64,000 nucleotides of DNA, taken from positions 9,474,737 through 9,538,736 of the forward strand of contig OY997640.1 of the NCBI GenBank assembly GCA_963921795.1, given 5' to 3'. Shown one piece after another: positions 22,631-33,481 of the stretch. Numbering within the stretch: position 1 is the stretch's first letter; each line of letters starts with the position of its first letter. Under the pieces are notes generated by a model, which searched no databases, was not told the DNA's origin, and saw only the letters and a program-made list of their open reading frames with translations. A program made the position numbers and the translations under genes. The stretch comes from Nannobrachium achirus (taxonomy: Eukaryota; Chordata; Actinopteri; Myctophiformes; Myctophidae).

Positions 22631-23203
22631 TAAGGCCTAACAAAAAAAAACTTTGGTTTCCGGTTGGCTGTCATTTTAGGGCTGAGTAGGTAGGGAATTT
22701 ATTTTATTTTATTTTTTATTTTTATTTTTTTGTGGGCATGATGGGTAGCAAGGAACTTTATTTTATTTCCTCATGGGAAGGATGGGTAGGTAGTTTTTGT
22801 TTCCTATGGCAATGATCGATATGCTTCTTTTTTTAATATATTCTGTTTTCCTGAGTTACCAATTTCTAAATCATTAAATGGTTCATGTACACTGCACTTA
22901 CAAAATAGTGTCTGAAAACAACAAACAATAAACAATTGAAATAGAATAGAATGTCCACACACTGGTTGAATACTTTTGAGTTTTAATTCAACTCTAAGTA
23001 AAGTACCAAAGTAAAGTGCTGTATCACTCACATACCAAAAATGAAATAAGAACATTCGAAAGTAAAAATTGAGCTTTGAATTAATTTATATTTAATTAAA
23101 ACAAATCTGCCGCACTTCTCGTGAGATTCTGGGCGCATGTAACGTTAAAATGTGGCTGGTCTCGCGAGGCAGAAGTCTCCATTCGCCGCTGCAAAAGTGG
23201 GCT
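22631..23203. other. AT-rich intergenic sequence
   Basis: TTTTATTTTA-type low complexity at 22698-22730; no gene recognised. Confidence 0.4.
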
Positions 23204-23254
23204 GATCTACAAGTCCACAATGCGTCGCTGATCCAATACGTTGTGGGCTTGTAG
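23204..23254. repeat. Short hairpin family member
   Basis: GATCTACAAGTCCACAATGCG and its near complement (CGTTGTGGGCTTGTAG) form a hairpin with a roughly 10-nt loop inside CpG-rich sequence. Confidence 0.7.
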
Positions 23255-23770
23255 TTTAAGGGTGCATGTTTAGCGACACCGTCATACAGCGAAGAATAAA
23301 CCTCCAGCTTAACTTTCCCTTCACACTGACCGTCCTCCGCCTCGCAGAACACACACAGTGCTTTCACTGCTTTGCCTCCGAGTTAAACTAGCTCACGTTT
23401 AATCACACAATGTAACTTTAATTGATTCAGAATGATAACGAGTCAAGCTGAAACGGGCGACTCATTTGGTAGTGACGGGAAGGCAGACTGTTTACGAGAC
23501 TTCTCCAAAAAAAAACACTATGTAAAGCATGGATTTCTTCTCTCACTGAGTCTCCCCCCGCACGCAGCCACGGTAACGGTAAAACTCCCTCCGTCACACT
23601 ACTCTTGTAGACTACCTAATTTGGTTCAAACGAAAACATAATCCATTGGTGTGATTATAATTGCTCGTTTCACGTCGTGGTTGTTCCACTTCCAACTTCC
23701 ATCACAGCTGCTGTGACGCTTCGCATAGACGATGCGATGCTGCTGCTCTTGCTTTTACCAACGCCAGTCG
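23255..23770. other. CpG-containing sequence, no gene
   Basis: Minus-strand frame 23092-23367 and plus-strand frame 23432-23641 have no recognisable domains. Confidence 0.35.
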
Positions 23771-23773
23771 CCA

Positions 23774-23897
23774 GGCACGTGCACACAGACATCAAACGGG
23801 GCTTGAGCCCCTGCCCTTTTAAGAGAGAATTGTCCACCAAAGGGCCCTTTTAGAAATGTCAGCCCCTGCCTCTCTTAACATTCTCTGCACGTCCCTG
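23774..23897. mobile_element. Small hAT-like MITE
   Basis: Ends are CCAGGCACGTGCACACAG and the complement of CAGGGACGTGCAGAGA. The interior has GGGGCTTGAGCCCCTGCCC and AAAGGGCCCTTTTAGAA. Inverted relatives lie at 50111-50230 and 50693-50911. No clean 8-bp duplication could be assigned here. Confidence 0.55.
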
Positions 23898-24247
23898 ACC
23901 AACGTGGTCCCTGACCAACGCGTCTCCTCGCGATGACACTGAATAGTAAAACAAAATATTTGCGCACATGATATTTTAGACGAAAGAAAACTTTGATTAA
24001 ACTTCGCGAATGTGGTCGCACCAAATATATTTTTTGTAAGACGTTTTTGATCGACTCGGTCGTCACAGTCACTATAATATTTAAATGACAAAGAGATAAT
24101 ATGCAAACATGGACAGTCTGACAGCAGAATTGAGGGTAGGCGAAATGGCTCAGACAGGTAGGTGAAAAGACTCTCCTCCACGGCGAAAATGCCAGGCGAA
24201 AGGACCAAATGCGTGTAGGCGAATATGTTCTAGGCGAAAGTGCTGGT
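23898..24247. other. Unique sequence, no gene
   Basis: A short AGGCGAAA motif recurs five or six times between 24130 and 24240; no coding frame of note. Confidence 0.35.
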
Positions 24248-24357
24248 GACCATAAATTCTATGTGATCTAGTTCTATATTTTAAGACTGATTCTATGTGT
24301 TCTAGATCTATATTTTTGTTCTATGTGTTCTAGATCTATATTTTTACATTCTGTGTT

Positions 24358-24362
<5 letters not shown>
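24248..24362 (+). repeat. Tandem TTCTATGTGTTCTAGATC repeat
   Basis: About four imperfect units of 27-35 bp preceding the TG tract. Confidence 0.75.

Positions 24363-24442
<80 letters not shown>
24363..24442. repeat. (TG)n microsatellite
   Basis: Uninterrupted TG run of about 80 bp. Confidence 0.97.
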
Positions 24443-24444
<2 letters not shown>

Positions 24445-24721
24445 GACATAGCGGTTTATAGGGAGCCGGTTTCACCACGCAAACAACATCTACAGTAGCC
24501 TACAATCCTGTAAACATTTTGGGAGTTCACTAAACAATATTAATAATAGCCTACTGTGACTGAAACAATAATATTGTGATACCTAGATTGTTATTTTTGT
24601 ATGACATATAACTACTAGATAGATGATGGGATATTATACAATTTAATTGTATATTATAGTATATGTATATTATTGTGTATTATTATTCAATAATTGTAAC
24701 AATTATTGTTATTACTAGGGA

Positions 24722-25735
24722 CATCCAACAAACAATGCTTGCAGGGCAGAATTAGGACGATACCCACTCATTATAAAAGTAAAAAAGAGAGCACTTAAAT
24801 TCTATAATCACCTAAAAGAAAGCAACCCAGACACGCTCCATAGCATAGCCCTCAATCACAGTGAAAACCTACAGGGTTGCCCCCTCAGCCAGCTGGCCCA
24901 AGGACTCTGTACACAAACAGAAGCACAACTACCAAACGGAAAACACTTTGGACCAAACCAGATTATAAGAAAACAAAAAGAAAGCTACCTGACATACTGG
25001 AAAGAGACAACCCAAAACCAAAGCAAAATGGAATGCTATCTGGCACTAAAAAGAAAATATACATTAGCAGAATATCTGAGCACAGTAAATGACCCAAAAC
25101 TCAGGAAAACCTTGACTAGGTACAGACTCAGCGAACACAGCCTTGCAATAGAGAAAGGCCGCCACAGACAGACCCCGCTCCCAAGGGAAGATAGACTATG
25201 CACCCACTGCACTCAAAATGTGGTAGAAACAGAGCTACACTTTCTAACCACCTGCCCACTATACCAAGACATCAGAGACAAATACTTCCCACAGATTACA
25301 CACACCCGAAGTGAGTTTGAAAACATGACCAATGATGAAAAACTCCCATACCTACTGGGAGAAATACAACAATGTTCAAACACAGCAGCAAGATTTGTGA
25401 ACTGTTGCGACAAAAGAAGGCTAGAAACACAACCACCCTAAGGACTATAAACCATGGATTGACATCTAGACCTACTGCACATACAGTATGAAACAGAGCC
25501 GCTACCTTTAAATGCATTTTGAGAAAAAATAATGCTGTTATTTGTTCCAAAAGCTTCATACCCTGTATATATAAAATGTCACAATGCGACATAGCTCTGT
25601 TTACACAATGCTGTACCCCTTCCCAATGTATATATGTTCCCCATTTTCAACTGTTTTTATTTTATTTGTGACACTTGCTTTGGCAATGTAAACGTATGTT
25701 TTCTCATGCCAATAAAGAATTGAATTGAATTGACA
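24722..25735 (+). mobile_element. 5'-truncated LINE, C-terminal domain and 3' tail
   Basis: Coding remnants run through two frames and end at 25441. The last 137 codons (25028-25441) contain LCTHCTQNVVETELHFLTTC, a Cys-Cys-His-Cys finger typical of the C-terminus of several LINE clades. The 3' untranslated part ends in CCAATAAAG plus (GAATT)n at 25702-25735. The same tail (GACACTTGCTTTGG ... CCAATAAAG) recurs at 34428-34479 and, inverted, at 26300-26362, so this family left several 3' stubs here. The clade is not certain. Confidence 0.7.
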
Positions 25736-26399
25736 AGCACCTGCGCACCGCAACCTCTGCATACCAGCCAGACCTGGGGCGATTAGTGGCCAATATGCAG
25801 ACTCAAGTTTCACATTAAGTAAGTAGCCCTATAGCTGATTTATGAAACTATTCGTTTTTAATATTCAAGCAGTAACATGATAATATTAACAATATTTGTT
25901 GTGTTGGCCTTTACTACTGTATTTACAGGTCTGCCAGGTCTGGATCAATAACAGCCTGTCAGTAATAGTACTGAAAGACAGCATATTCATGATTCTTTGT
26001 GTGTCTTTTACTGTATTTACAGGTCTGGATCAATAGCAGCCTGTCAGGCCATGGCTACATGCAGCTGAAGTGAGATGATGTTTTCTCCAAAACCCCTAAG
26101 AGACTTTTTTGTATTTTATTTTATAATTTATTTTATTTGTTACAAAAGAAGAAGGACTTAATTTTATTTCAAGGATATTTCAAGAATTGTTCCACTCTGT
26201 TACACATTTTCAATACAATTCAAAGGAGCTTTGTTACAACAGAACAAGTACTTAATTTTATTTCAAGGATATTATTTGAAAGAATTGTTGCACTCTGTTA
26301 CAATTATTCAATTAAATTCAAAGGAGTTTATTGGCATTAGGATAAATACCTTGACATTGCCAGTTCACTAGCCTCACATACCCAGACAATAGAACTGTT
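25736..26399. other. Intergenic, inverted LINE tails
   Basis: 26150-26335 holds two tandem copies of a roughly 100-bp block (ACTTAATTTTATTTCAAGG ... AATTCAAAGGAG). Its complement is the CCAATAAA/CTCCTTTGAATT tail of the preceding LINE family, so these are minus-strand 3' stubs. No gene. Confidence 0.5.
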
Positions 26400-27548
26400 G
26401 TGTATATTAGTCTGGTCTCAGTGCTATTTGTTTCCAAGGGGCAGTTACAAAACGATTCTACCAGATCTGTTCATTTCCACGTCACATTGTGTGATAGTCC
26501 GGGAAAAATGGGGGTGAACGTGGATTCGCCTGTAAAAGTTTTTTTCTCAACTGATTCTTGTAGCTTGGGGTCACCAAGTTTATCATGGGACGCACATACA
26601 ATGGACAAGGAGCTTTATGTACGTGATCAACAGGAGTCACACAGCGACTTCTACCAGCATGATGGCTTGGAGAGAAAACATCTCGGCATCGGAGATGCAA
26701 CCATCTATGGCTTGATCTCTACAAGAAACAAACCCCCGAATTTCAGTGGAAACAGGCGCTCTTTGCTTGTTTTTCTTCTGTTACTTTGTGGAGACGTAGA
26801 ACAACATCCAGGCCCGGTACTGACGAGGCAAGCAGCTGCTCGTATTGCGCGAGAAACTGAGTTGTTTTCCCAGTCTGTGACCAGCGAAGACCCCCGCCAC
26901 ACGGACGCCACCGCGGGCCCCGAGTCCCTGGACCCCGACATTACCGCGGGAACAGCTCGGCGTGAGGACAGTTATGTCGCAGAGCCCGAGACATTGGCCT
27001 CCGACCACGACACCCCTGACTCACGGGCCCCCGGCGGTGAACACTCGGCGACCGCACCCGCGATCGCACCCACGGACCCCGGCGGCAACACCAACGCGGG
27101 AACAGTTCGGCGCGAGGAGGACAACAACACGACACCAGACCTGGGCGTGCGGAGCCCACTGCGGCCCCCCACGGCGGCGCCCTGCATGGCCCCCGCGCCC
27201 ACCACCGAGGCTTCGGATCAGAGGGTCTACAGGGATCGTAATCAGTCGTGGCTTGCTAAATATCTTGGCTTCGATTCAACCTGCGCCGACAACTCGATCC
27301 CCTGGGCTGAAGAGACTTCGTGGATCGCTCGGTGTCTGGGGCTTCGAACAACAAAGGAGCTTGAACTCCCCCCCACCCCCACCGCCCCCCTCCCCCCACT
27401 ACAGACTGACATTCTTGCCGAAGAGACTTCGTGGATCGCTCGGTGTCTGGGGTTTCGAACAACAAAGGAACTTGACCTCCCCCCACCCCCACCGCCCCCT
27501 CCCCCCACTACAGACGGACACAAAGGAAACCCCCTCCCCCAGCCCTGA
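26400..27548 (+). CDS. LINE N-terminal region with 2A-like GDVEQHPGP motif
   Basis: An intact 382-codon frame; a better start may be ATG at 26508 (MGVNVDSPV). Residues 120-139 read RRSLLVFLLLLCGDVEQHPGP, a leucine-rich lead-in followed by a 2A-like ribosome-skipping motif; canonical motifs end D-x-E-x-NPGP, here His replaces Asn. Residues from about 140 are rich in Pro/Ala/Thr, and a tryptophan-containing block (ETSWIARCLG) is duplicated with a period of about 111 bp at 27308 and 27420. The C-rich tracts at 27366-27545 are where the frame separates from the endonuclease frame, suggesting slippage in the poly-C runs. Confidence 0.6.
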   Translation: MYISLVSVLFVSKGQLQNDSTRSVHFHVTLCDSPGKMGVNVDSPVKVFFSTDSCSLGSPSLSWDAHTMDKELYVRDQQESHSDFYQHDGLERKHLGIGDATIYGLISTRNKPPNFSGNRRSLLVFLLLLCGDVEQHPGPVLTRQAAARIARETELFSQSVTSEDPRHTDATAGPESLDPDITAGTARREDSYVAEPETLASDHDTPDSRAPGGEHSATAPAIAPTDPGGNTNAGTVRREEDNNTTPDLGVRSPLRPPTAAPCMAPAPTTEASDQRVYRDRNQSWLAKYLGFDSTCADNSIPWAEETSWIARCLGLRTTKELELPPTPTAPLPPLQTDILAEETSWIARCLGFRTTKELDLPPPPPPPPPTTDGHKGNPLPQP

Positions 27549-27607
27549 TCATGGTTATCTGGCCACCTCAGACATGAAAGGTACTTTTGTGAAAAGAGGA
27601 CTGAAAA

Positions 27608-28265
27608 TGATTCATCTCAACGTCAACAGTTTGAAACCCAAACTGGAACAAATCAAAGCTATGTTTCTTGATGGTAAGGTCCAAATTTTAACCTTCTCAG
27701 AAACTAAACTCGATGACTCATTCTCAGATGCTAGCATTGAAATAGCCAATTACACTGTCATTAGGAATGATAGGAACAGGAAGGGAGGTGGTGTATATTC
27801 ACAATGATTTAAATGTTATCACTCGCCCAGACCTACACCACAGCTCTCTTGAAACTGTATGGGTCGAGATAATTTTTGAACATGCTAAAAATATACTAAT
27901 ATGCGCTGTCTATAGACCCCCTGACCAGAATGACTTCTTTGAGCTGTTTGAAGAGAGCTTAGCAAAGGTGGACGGTATTGAGTACTACAGTTTGGGCGAC
28001 TGGAATGTTGATGTTTTGCGTAAAGAAACACCCCTGTTCAAGTCCTTTAATGGGTTATGTAATCAATATGGCCACTCAGCTTGTTACCGTACCCACTAGG
28101 GTGACGGAGCACTCCCAAACCCTCATAGATCTCATTGTTACCACAGACAAATCCAAAGTCACGGCTAGCGGGGCTATTGTATGCAGTCTTAGTGATCATT
28201 ACATGATCTACTGTACGCGTAAAATACACACAAACCCAAGGCTAGTGGCCACAAAACAGTTGTAG
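27608..28265 (+). pseudogene. LINE APE-type endonuclease, frameshifted
   Basis: Motifs in order: MIHLNVNSLKPK, FSETKLDDSF, YTVIRNDRNRKGGG, then after a frame change VYRPPDQNDF and LGDWNVD, and after another change SLSDHYMIY. These are the metal-binding and catalytic motifs of apurinic-endonuclease-like LINE enzymes that nick the target. The two frame changes fall near 27790 and 28070. Confidence 0.8.
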
Positions 28266-28312
28266 CTAGAAGCCTCAAAAACTACTCCAGTGAGGCTTTA
28301 AATCACACACTA

Positions 28313-29945
28313 GTGAATACAGACTTTTCCCCTGAACTGCAGTGTACAAATGTCGAAGGAGCATGGTGTGGTTTTAAAACCAAATTGACCGATGCTCTAG
28401 ACAACGTGGCCCCCTTGCAAACCACCAGGGTTAAAGCCCGCCAAGAGCCATGGTATAACTCAGATATTACCGAATCAGCTAAACTCAGAGACAAAAAGTA
28501 CAATGAAAAACGTAAGTGCTGCAAAAAGCTTAGAAAAAAATTCAACCCTGACCTCAAAATCCAAATCAAACATCTTACTGCTCAGTGCAAGAAACTCAGA
28601 AACCAGACAATCGCCCTAATTAGATCCGCCAAAAAAGACTACATCGATGTCAAAATTGACGAATACAAAAACAAACCACGAGACCTATGGAAGTTGCTTA
28701 ACAACCAATTAGGCTTAAAACCTAAAACCATATGCCACAGCATAAACATCAAAACGGACGCCGCTCTCATTTCTGACAAATGTGAAGTGGCTACCCATCT
28801 TAACAAAACCTTACCACCATGGCCCATTCACTGGTTGAAAGACTGGTCGCCCCATCTGGGCGGTATGGTGTAAAATTTGTTAAGAAATTCTACAATAAAC
28901 TGGGCGTCAGAAAAGACAGTTTTAAACTTGCCACAGTGACAACTGATGAAGTGTTTAAAAAACTGAGCGCCCTACCTCAACACAAGGCCACTGGCCTTGA
29001 TAAAATTCCAGCTAGATTTCTCAGAGATTCAGCCGCCACCATTGCTCCAATCATTACCCACATAATTAACCTTTCCATCGAACAGGGTCATGTCCCACAG
29101 GTCTTCAAACTAGCAAAAGTAACCCCCCTGCATAAAAAAGGTAGCAAACTAGACCCTGGAAACTACCGTCCCGTTTCCATTCTTAGCTCTATATCCAAAG
29201 TCATGGAGAACATAGTCTACGAACAGATTGCAAGATATCTCGATGAGAATAATCTGATTTACGAGTTCCAATCTGGATTCAGAAAATCTCATTCCACCGA
29301 CACATGCCTTCTCTATTTGACCGACCAAATCAAACGCGAAGCGGATGACGGCAAATATAGCGGCATGGTCATGATGGAGGCATTTGACACCGTAAATCAC
29401 TAATAGAGAAACTAAAAGCCATCGGTCTTGACAGCGCAGCAGTGAGTTGGATGCAATCTTACCTGGTGAGGAGGGAACAGGTGGTGGAGATTAACGGTAC
29501 CCTGTCCCCCCCCCCTCCCAGTAAGCTGTGGTGTTCCTCAAGGTAGCATACTGGGACCTCTGTTGTTCCTAAAATATGTGAACGACATGGCATCTGCTTG
29601 CGACTGCAACCTGTTCCTGTTCGCGGATGACTCGGCTCTCCTAGTCTCGGGCAAGGACCACTTGCAGGTTGAAAAGACACTTAACTCTGAACTAAGTAAG
29701 ATCTGCACATGGCTTAACGATAACAAATTATCAATTCACCTGGGAAAAACTGAGTCCATCCTTTTTGGATCAAATCATAACCTCAAAAAAGTCGATAACT
29801 TCACAATCAAAGTGGGTGACAAGGTCATAACACGAAAAAACGAAATCTCTTACTTAGGATGCATCCTTGAAGCTAATCTTTCCAGTGAAAAGATGACTTC
29901 TAAAGTAATAAATAAAATCAACCAACGAACTCGTTTCCTACACAG
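28313..29945 (+). pseudogene. LINE reverse transcriptase, frameshifted
   Basis: 28313-28873 encodes the linker (ARQEPWYNSDI, KKDYIDVKIDEYKNKPRDLWKLLN). 28819-29403 encodes the fingers and palm (HKATGLDKIPARFLRD, PGNYRPVSILSSISKVMENIV, SGFRKSHSTDTCL) and ends in MMEAFDTVNH followed by a stop; the usual first catalytic Asp (LDL before the AFD motif) is missing. 29400-29945 continues with GVPQGSILGPLLF, LFLFADDSALLVSG and LNDNKLSIHLGKTESILFG. At least three frame breaks make it inactive. Confidence 0.85.
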
Positions 29946-30545
29946 GGTTTCCTGCAGGAAAAAGTCTTGACCTGGGGGGGATTTCCTGGCGCACGCGCAA
30001 TGCGCGTGCACAGAATATTTTTGATAATTAATTAATTCATTCCAGTAATTAATTCACTTAATTTTTAATATTAATTCTTATTTTTGCCCTCAAAATAATA
30101 AGAGAACATTTATTATTTTTGGCCTAAAGAAGTAAAGAGAAGTGACTTAATTATTTTCAAGGTATTTGTACTTTACTTGTCTATTTCCAGTTTTCAGTAT
30201 TTTGATTCCTTCTACTCCACCACAATTTCGGATCCAAATATTGTACCTTTACTCCACTGCAAAAACATACATTTTATTTTCATAGACCTGATTGCTCGTT
30301 TCTCTCTCACAAACAAAACATGGCAACGCTGAGCAAAGTTAGACGGTCGGAGTTGTTTTGGGGGATTGAGAAAACTCATAGCTAAAGACTAGTTTCTCCA
30401 TAACAGTCACTTCATGTTCGCACAATGAAGAATGTCGCCTTACGGGTTGCATTGCGCGATTTTGAATTAGTTGCAGGCAGTTGAGCGCTCATCGTGTCCG
30501 GATGCACGTCTTTTTTTTGCATAATGTGAGCTTGGGACTGGGGGG

Positions 30546-30581
<36 letters not shown>

Positions 30582-30799
30582 AACGGAACACTATTGCCCC
30601 GTTCAAGTAGGCTAAAGAAACATATCCAATGTTAATGCAGGCAGCATGTAGGATTCGCATTTGCAAACTGTTGACTCGCTGGGAGGGTAGGTGAAGATGA
30701 TGAAAACTTTTTGTTGTGGTTCTCATCTGGCATCGCGTCCCATCGGACACATAGCGGCACTGTTAGCATGTCGGCTAATACTATAGCTCTCCCTCTCTC

Positions 30800-30842
<43 letters not shown>

Positions 30843-31148
30843 CTAATGACGACGACGTGAAGTCTCTTTGCAAAAAAGGGTGGTGTATGCTCTGCGTGCT
30901 GCAGCCATACAGCACAGCACAAAAGAATAAAAAATAACAACTATGTAACACAAATCTATCTGGTGTTAATGTGCGCTGATAGACAGCGCAGGATGCATGC
31001 ACATTCTTGAACACATTCCAGAGCCGTGTCGCCTGCCTGTACGCTTTTAGGAGGAATTTTGCATCATTTTCCCTAGACGTCTGGCCGGGCGGGGGCGATA
31101 TCAGACCGGGGGGGCCACCCGGCCTATATAACGGTGGCGGAAACCCTG
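29943..31148. mobile_element. hAT element inserted in the LINE
   Basis: It begins CAGGGTTTCCTGCAG and ends GGAAACCCTG, splitting LINE codons CGTTTCCTACA|GAGGATCGCC. CTACA is repeated on both sides (29937-29942 area and 31149-31155), a worn 8-bp duplication. The subterminal parts contain CCTGGGGGGG and CCGGGGGGGCC. The interior carries (GA)n at 30546-30582, (GT)n at 30806-30840 and TTTACTCCACTGC-type blocks, and no transposase. Confidence 0.75.
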
Positions 31149-31600
31149 GACTACAGAGGATCGCCCCGATGGTCAATTTCAACACACTGAAGACCATAGC
31201 TGGTGCAATAATCCAGCCCCTCTTTGACTACGGAGTCCACGTATGGTATCGTGACGCCCCACAAGCCCTGAAAACTAAACTCCAAACAGCCCAAAATAAA
31301 CTAATTAGGGTCCTGCTTAACCTTCCCTATCAGACTCACCTCACCGCTACTCACCAGTTTACCACTATGATACCCAAGTACCTATCAAAATACTTTATAA
31401 ACATTAAGGATGTCCATAATTACAACACCAGAGGCAGCGCCACAGATCACTTTCAACCCAGAGTCAAAACCAACAAAGGGTCAAACTCTTTTTTCTGCTA
31501 TACCACCAAAATGTGGAAAGCCTTACCGAAGGCCATAAAGGAGTGTGGATCACTAGCATCCTTTAAAATTGCCCTGGCAGCAGCCGTTCGCAACTGGTAA
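31149..31600 (+). pseudogene. LINE C-terminal domain
   Basis: After the hAT insertion the LINE resumes with RIAPMVNFNTLKTIAGAIIQPLFDYGVHVW. It continues through LQTAQNKLIRVLLNLPY and DVHNYNTRGS to SFFCYTTKMWKALPKAIKECGSLASFKIAL, stopping at 31600. The same residues recur in the two 3' fragments, with a longer ending (KNHLQAAAVRNW) at 32681. Confidence 0.8.
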
Positions 31601-31892
31601 AAAATGAACCTAGCCCAACCCTACCCTCCCATGCCCCTTCTTTGTATATACTGTTTGTTTTAGACTTACTGTCTTTTTTTTGTTTTTCTTTACATATCTA
31701 CTGCATAGTACTGTGTTCTATTTATCTGTCATTCAATGTTATATGAGATACTTCAATGGTTTGCAGTGGAAATAAGCTTAGTCTTTTCATGGATCTCCTT
31801 TTAGTAGACCTTGTACCAGTGAACTGTGCCGTCATGAAACTGTACCTTTTCCTATGCAAACTTCTAATAAAGTCTTCAATCAATCAATCAAA

Positions 31893-32004
31893 CCTCTTAA
31901 GGATTCAAGAGGATGACCAGTGATATCCATTGAGCATTTTATATTATTAATAATAAAAAATGCTCAATGGATATCACTGGTCATCCTCTTGAATCCTTAA
32001 GAGG
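31893..32004. repeat. 112-bp near-perfect palindrome
   Basis: Two 48-bp arms (31893-31940 and 31957-32004) match without a mismatch around a 16-bp AT spacer. The right arm continues without a break into an inverted piece of the LINE 5' region (32005-32092). Confidence 0.95.
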
Positions 32005-32092
32005 TGACCCCAAGCTACAAGAATCAGTTGAGAAAAAAACTTTTACAGACGAAACCACGTTCAGCCAAAAATCACTGTTTTTTTCCCGGACT
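32005..32092 (-). mobile_element. Inverted fragment of the LINE 5' region
   Basis: This matches the complement of 26496-26580: GGTGACCCCAAGCTACAAGA here, CTTGTAGCTTGGGGTCACC there, through to the CCCGGACTAT block. It lies between a LINE 3' end (31888) and a second 3' fragment (32436). Confidence 0.8.
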
Positions 32093-32435
32093 ATGAATAA
32101 ATATTATTTGATAACATTTGATCATTTCATCATTCCATCCATGACAATATTTTGGTTCAATGAGGTTTGGCCTGGCTTGTATAGATGGAAATGTGGCTGT
32201 TTTCTGTGTGTTTCCTTAATTATTAGACTTGTCATGAAGTCTGTTACAGGCCCCTGAGCCTTCCTAAGATGAGTAGCCCAGCCCCTGGACTAGAGCTTAA
32301 AAATTCAGCCCGAGCCCGACGGGACCCGACGGGTCGGCGCTTTTATAATCCGGTAGGCAAGCGCAGCGCGGTAACATGATGTCTCTGTGACTGTGTAAGC
32401 AGCAACTTGCAATGGGCCTGGTGTACAAGATACAC

Positions 32436-32978
32436 TACACCACTATGATACCCAAGTACCTGTCAAAATACTTTATAAACATTAAGGATGTCCATAATTA
32501 CAACACCAGAGGCCGCGCCACAGATCACTTTCAACCCAGAGTCAAAACCAACAAAGGGTCAAACTCTTTTTTCTGCTATACCACCAAAATGTGGAAAGCC
32601 TTACCGAAGTGTGGATCACTAGCGTCCTTTAAAATTGCCCTGAAAAACCACTTACAGGCAGCAGCCGTTCGCAACTGGTAAAAAAAATCTACCCGCCCCT
32701 TCTTTGTATAGGCTACGTACTGTTTGTTTAGACTTACTGTTTTATTTTTTTTGTTCTCTCATTTTATTTTATTTACATATCTACTGCATAGTACTGTGTT
32801 CTATTTGTCTGGCATTCAATGTTATGTGAGATACTTTAATGGTTTCGTTTCCAGTGGAAATAAGCGTAGTCTTTTCATGGATCTCCTTTTAGTAGACCTT
32901 GTACCAGTGAACTGTACCGTCATGAAACTGTACCTTTTCCTATGCAAACTTCTAATAAAGTCTTCAATCAATCAATAA
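32436..32978 (+). mobile_element. LINE 3' fragment, same family, copy 2
   Basis: It starts at ACCACTATGATACCC (equivalent to 31361 in copy 1) and ends in AATAAAGTCTTCAATCAATCA. It is 5'-truncated, lacks the segment around KAIKE, and is close in sequence to copy 1. Confidence 0.9.
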
Positions 32979-33481
32979 AATATTTTTGAAACATTTGTAG
33001 TGTCTGTTTTTCAAGAAAAGATTGACACTCCTTTAAGGCCAACATGGCTTACTAGCCAGGGATCATTTTAAGCTCTAATATGGACTATTAGTTCATAAAG
33101 ATCAAGATAATAATAAAATAAATGCACACCAATTACGTTTTTTTCAATAACAAAACTTGACGTTACCTGACAGAGAGGTGTTGAAACAGCTCCATAATGT
33201 TACCAGCAAAATGTTGAACTTTCTCCACATCATGATTTGCAAAGATACACCCGGCTATTCCCTTCTCAGAACAACCACCTGCTTCAACAGAGTTTCCGTT
33301 CTCAGCCTTGTGGTCTATAAAACACTTCCCCAAAAATATTCTCACTCACCACACACGCACGCACGCACACGCACACACACGCTCGAGCTCCGCCCCTCTC
33401 GTTCACTTCACACAAGGAAGATCAAAGAAGGAAGGGACACTGACGTCATTTTAGGCTCCATGGCCATCCGCCATGACACTT
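32979..33481. other. Unique sequence with a short CACGC-rich run
   Basis: A 132-codon plus-strand frame at 33157-33555 has no recognisable domain and crosses an ACGCACGCACAC repeat at 33353-33383. I see no gene here. Confidence 0.4.

Larger units (their letters stand above)
26400..31888 (+). mobile_element. Nearly full-length but broken LINE (CR1/L2/Crack-like)
   Basis: Order along the element: an N-terminal region with a 2A-like motif, an APE-type endonuclease, reverse transcriptase, a C-terminal domain, and a 3' end AATAAAGTCTTCAATCAATCA. The coding part is interrupted by frame changes, and between 29943 and 31148 by a hAT transposon. LINEs of this kind copy their RNA at a nicked target site. 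Two 3' fragments of the same family lie at 32436-32978 (plus) and 35989-36478 (minus). I place it in the jockey superfamily from the NYRPVS, GVPQGSILGPLLF and FADD motifs, without a firm clade. Confidence 0.85.
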
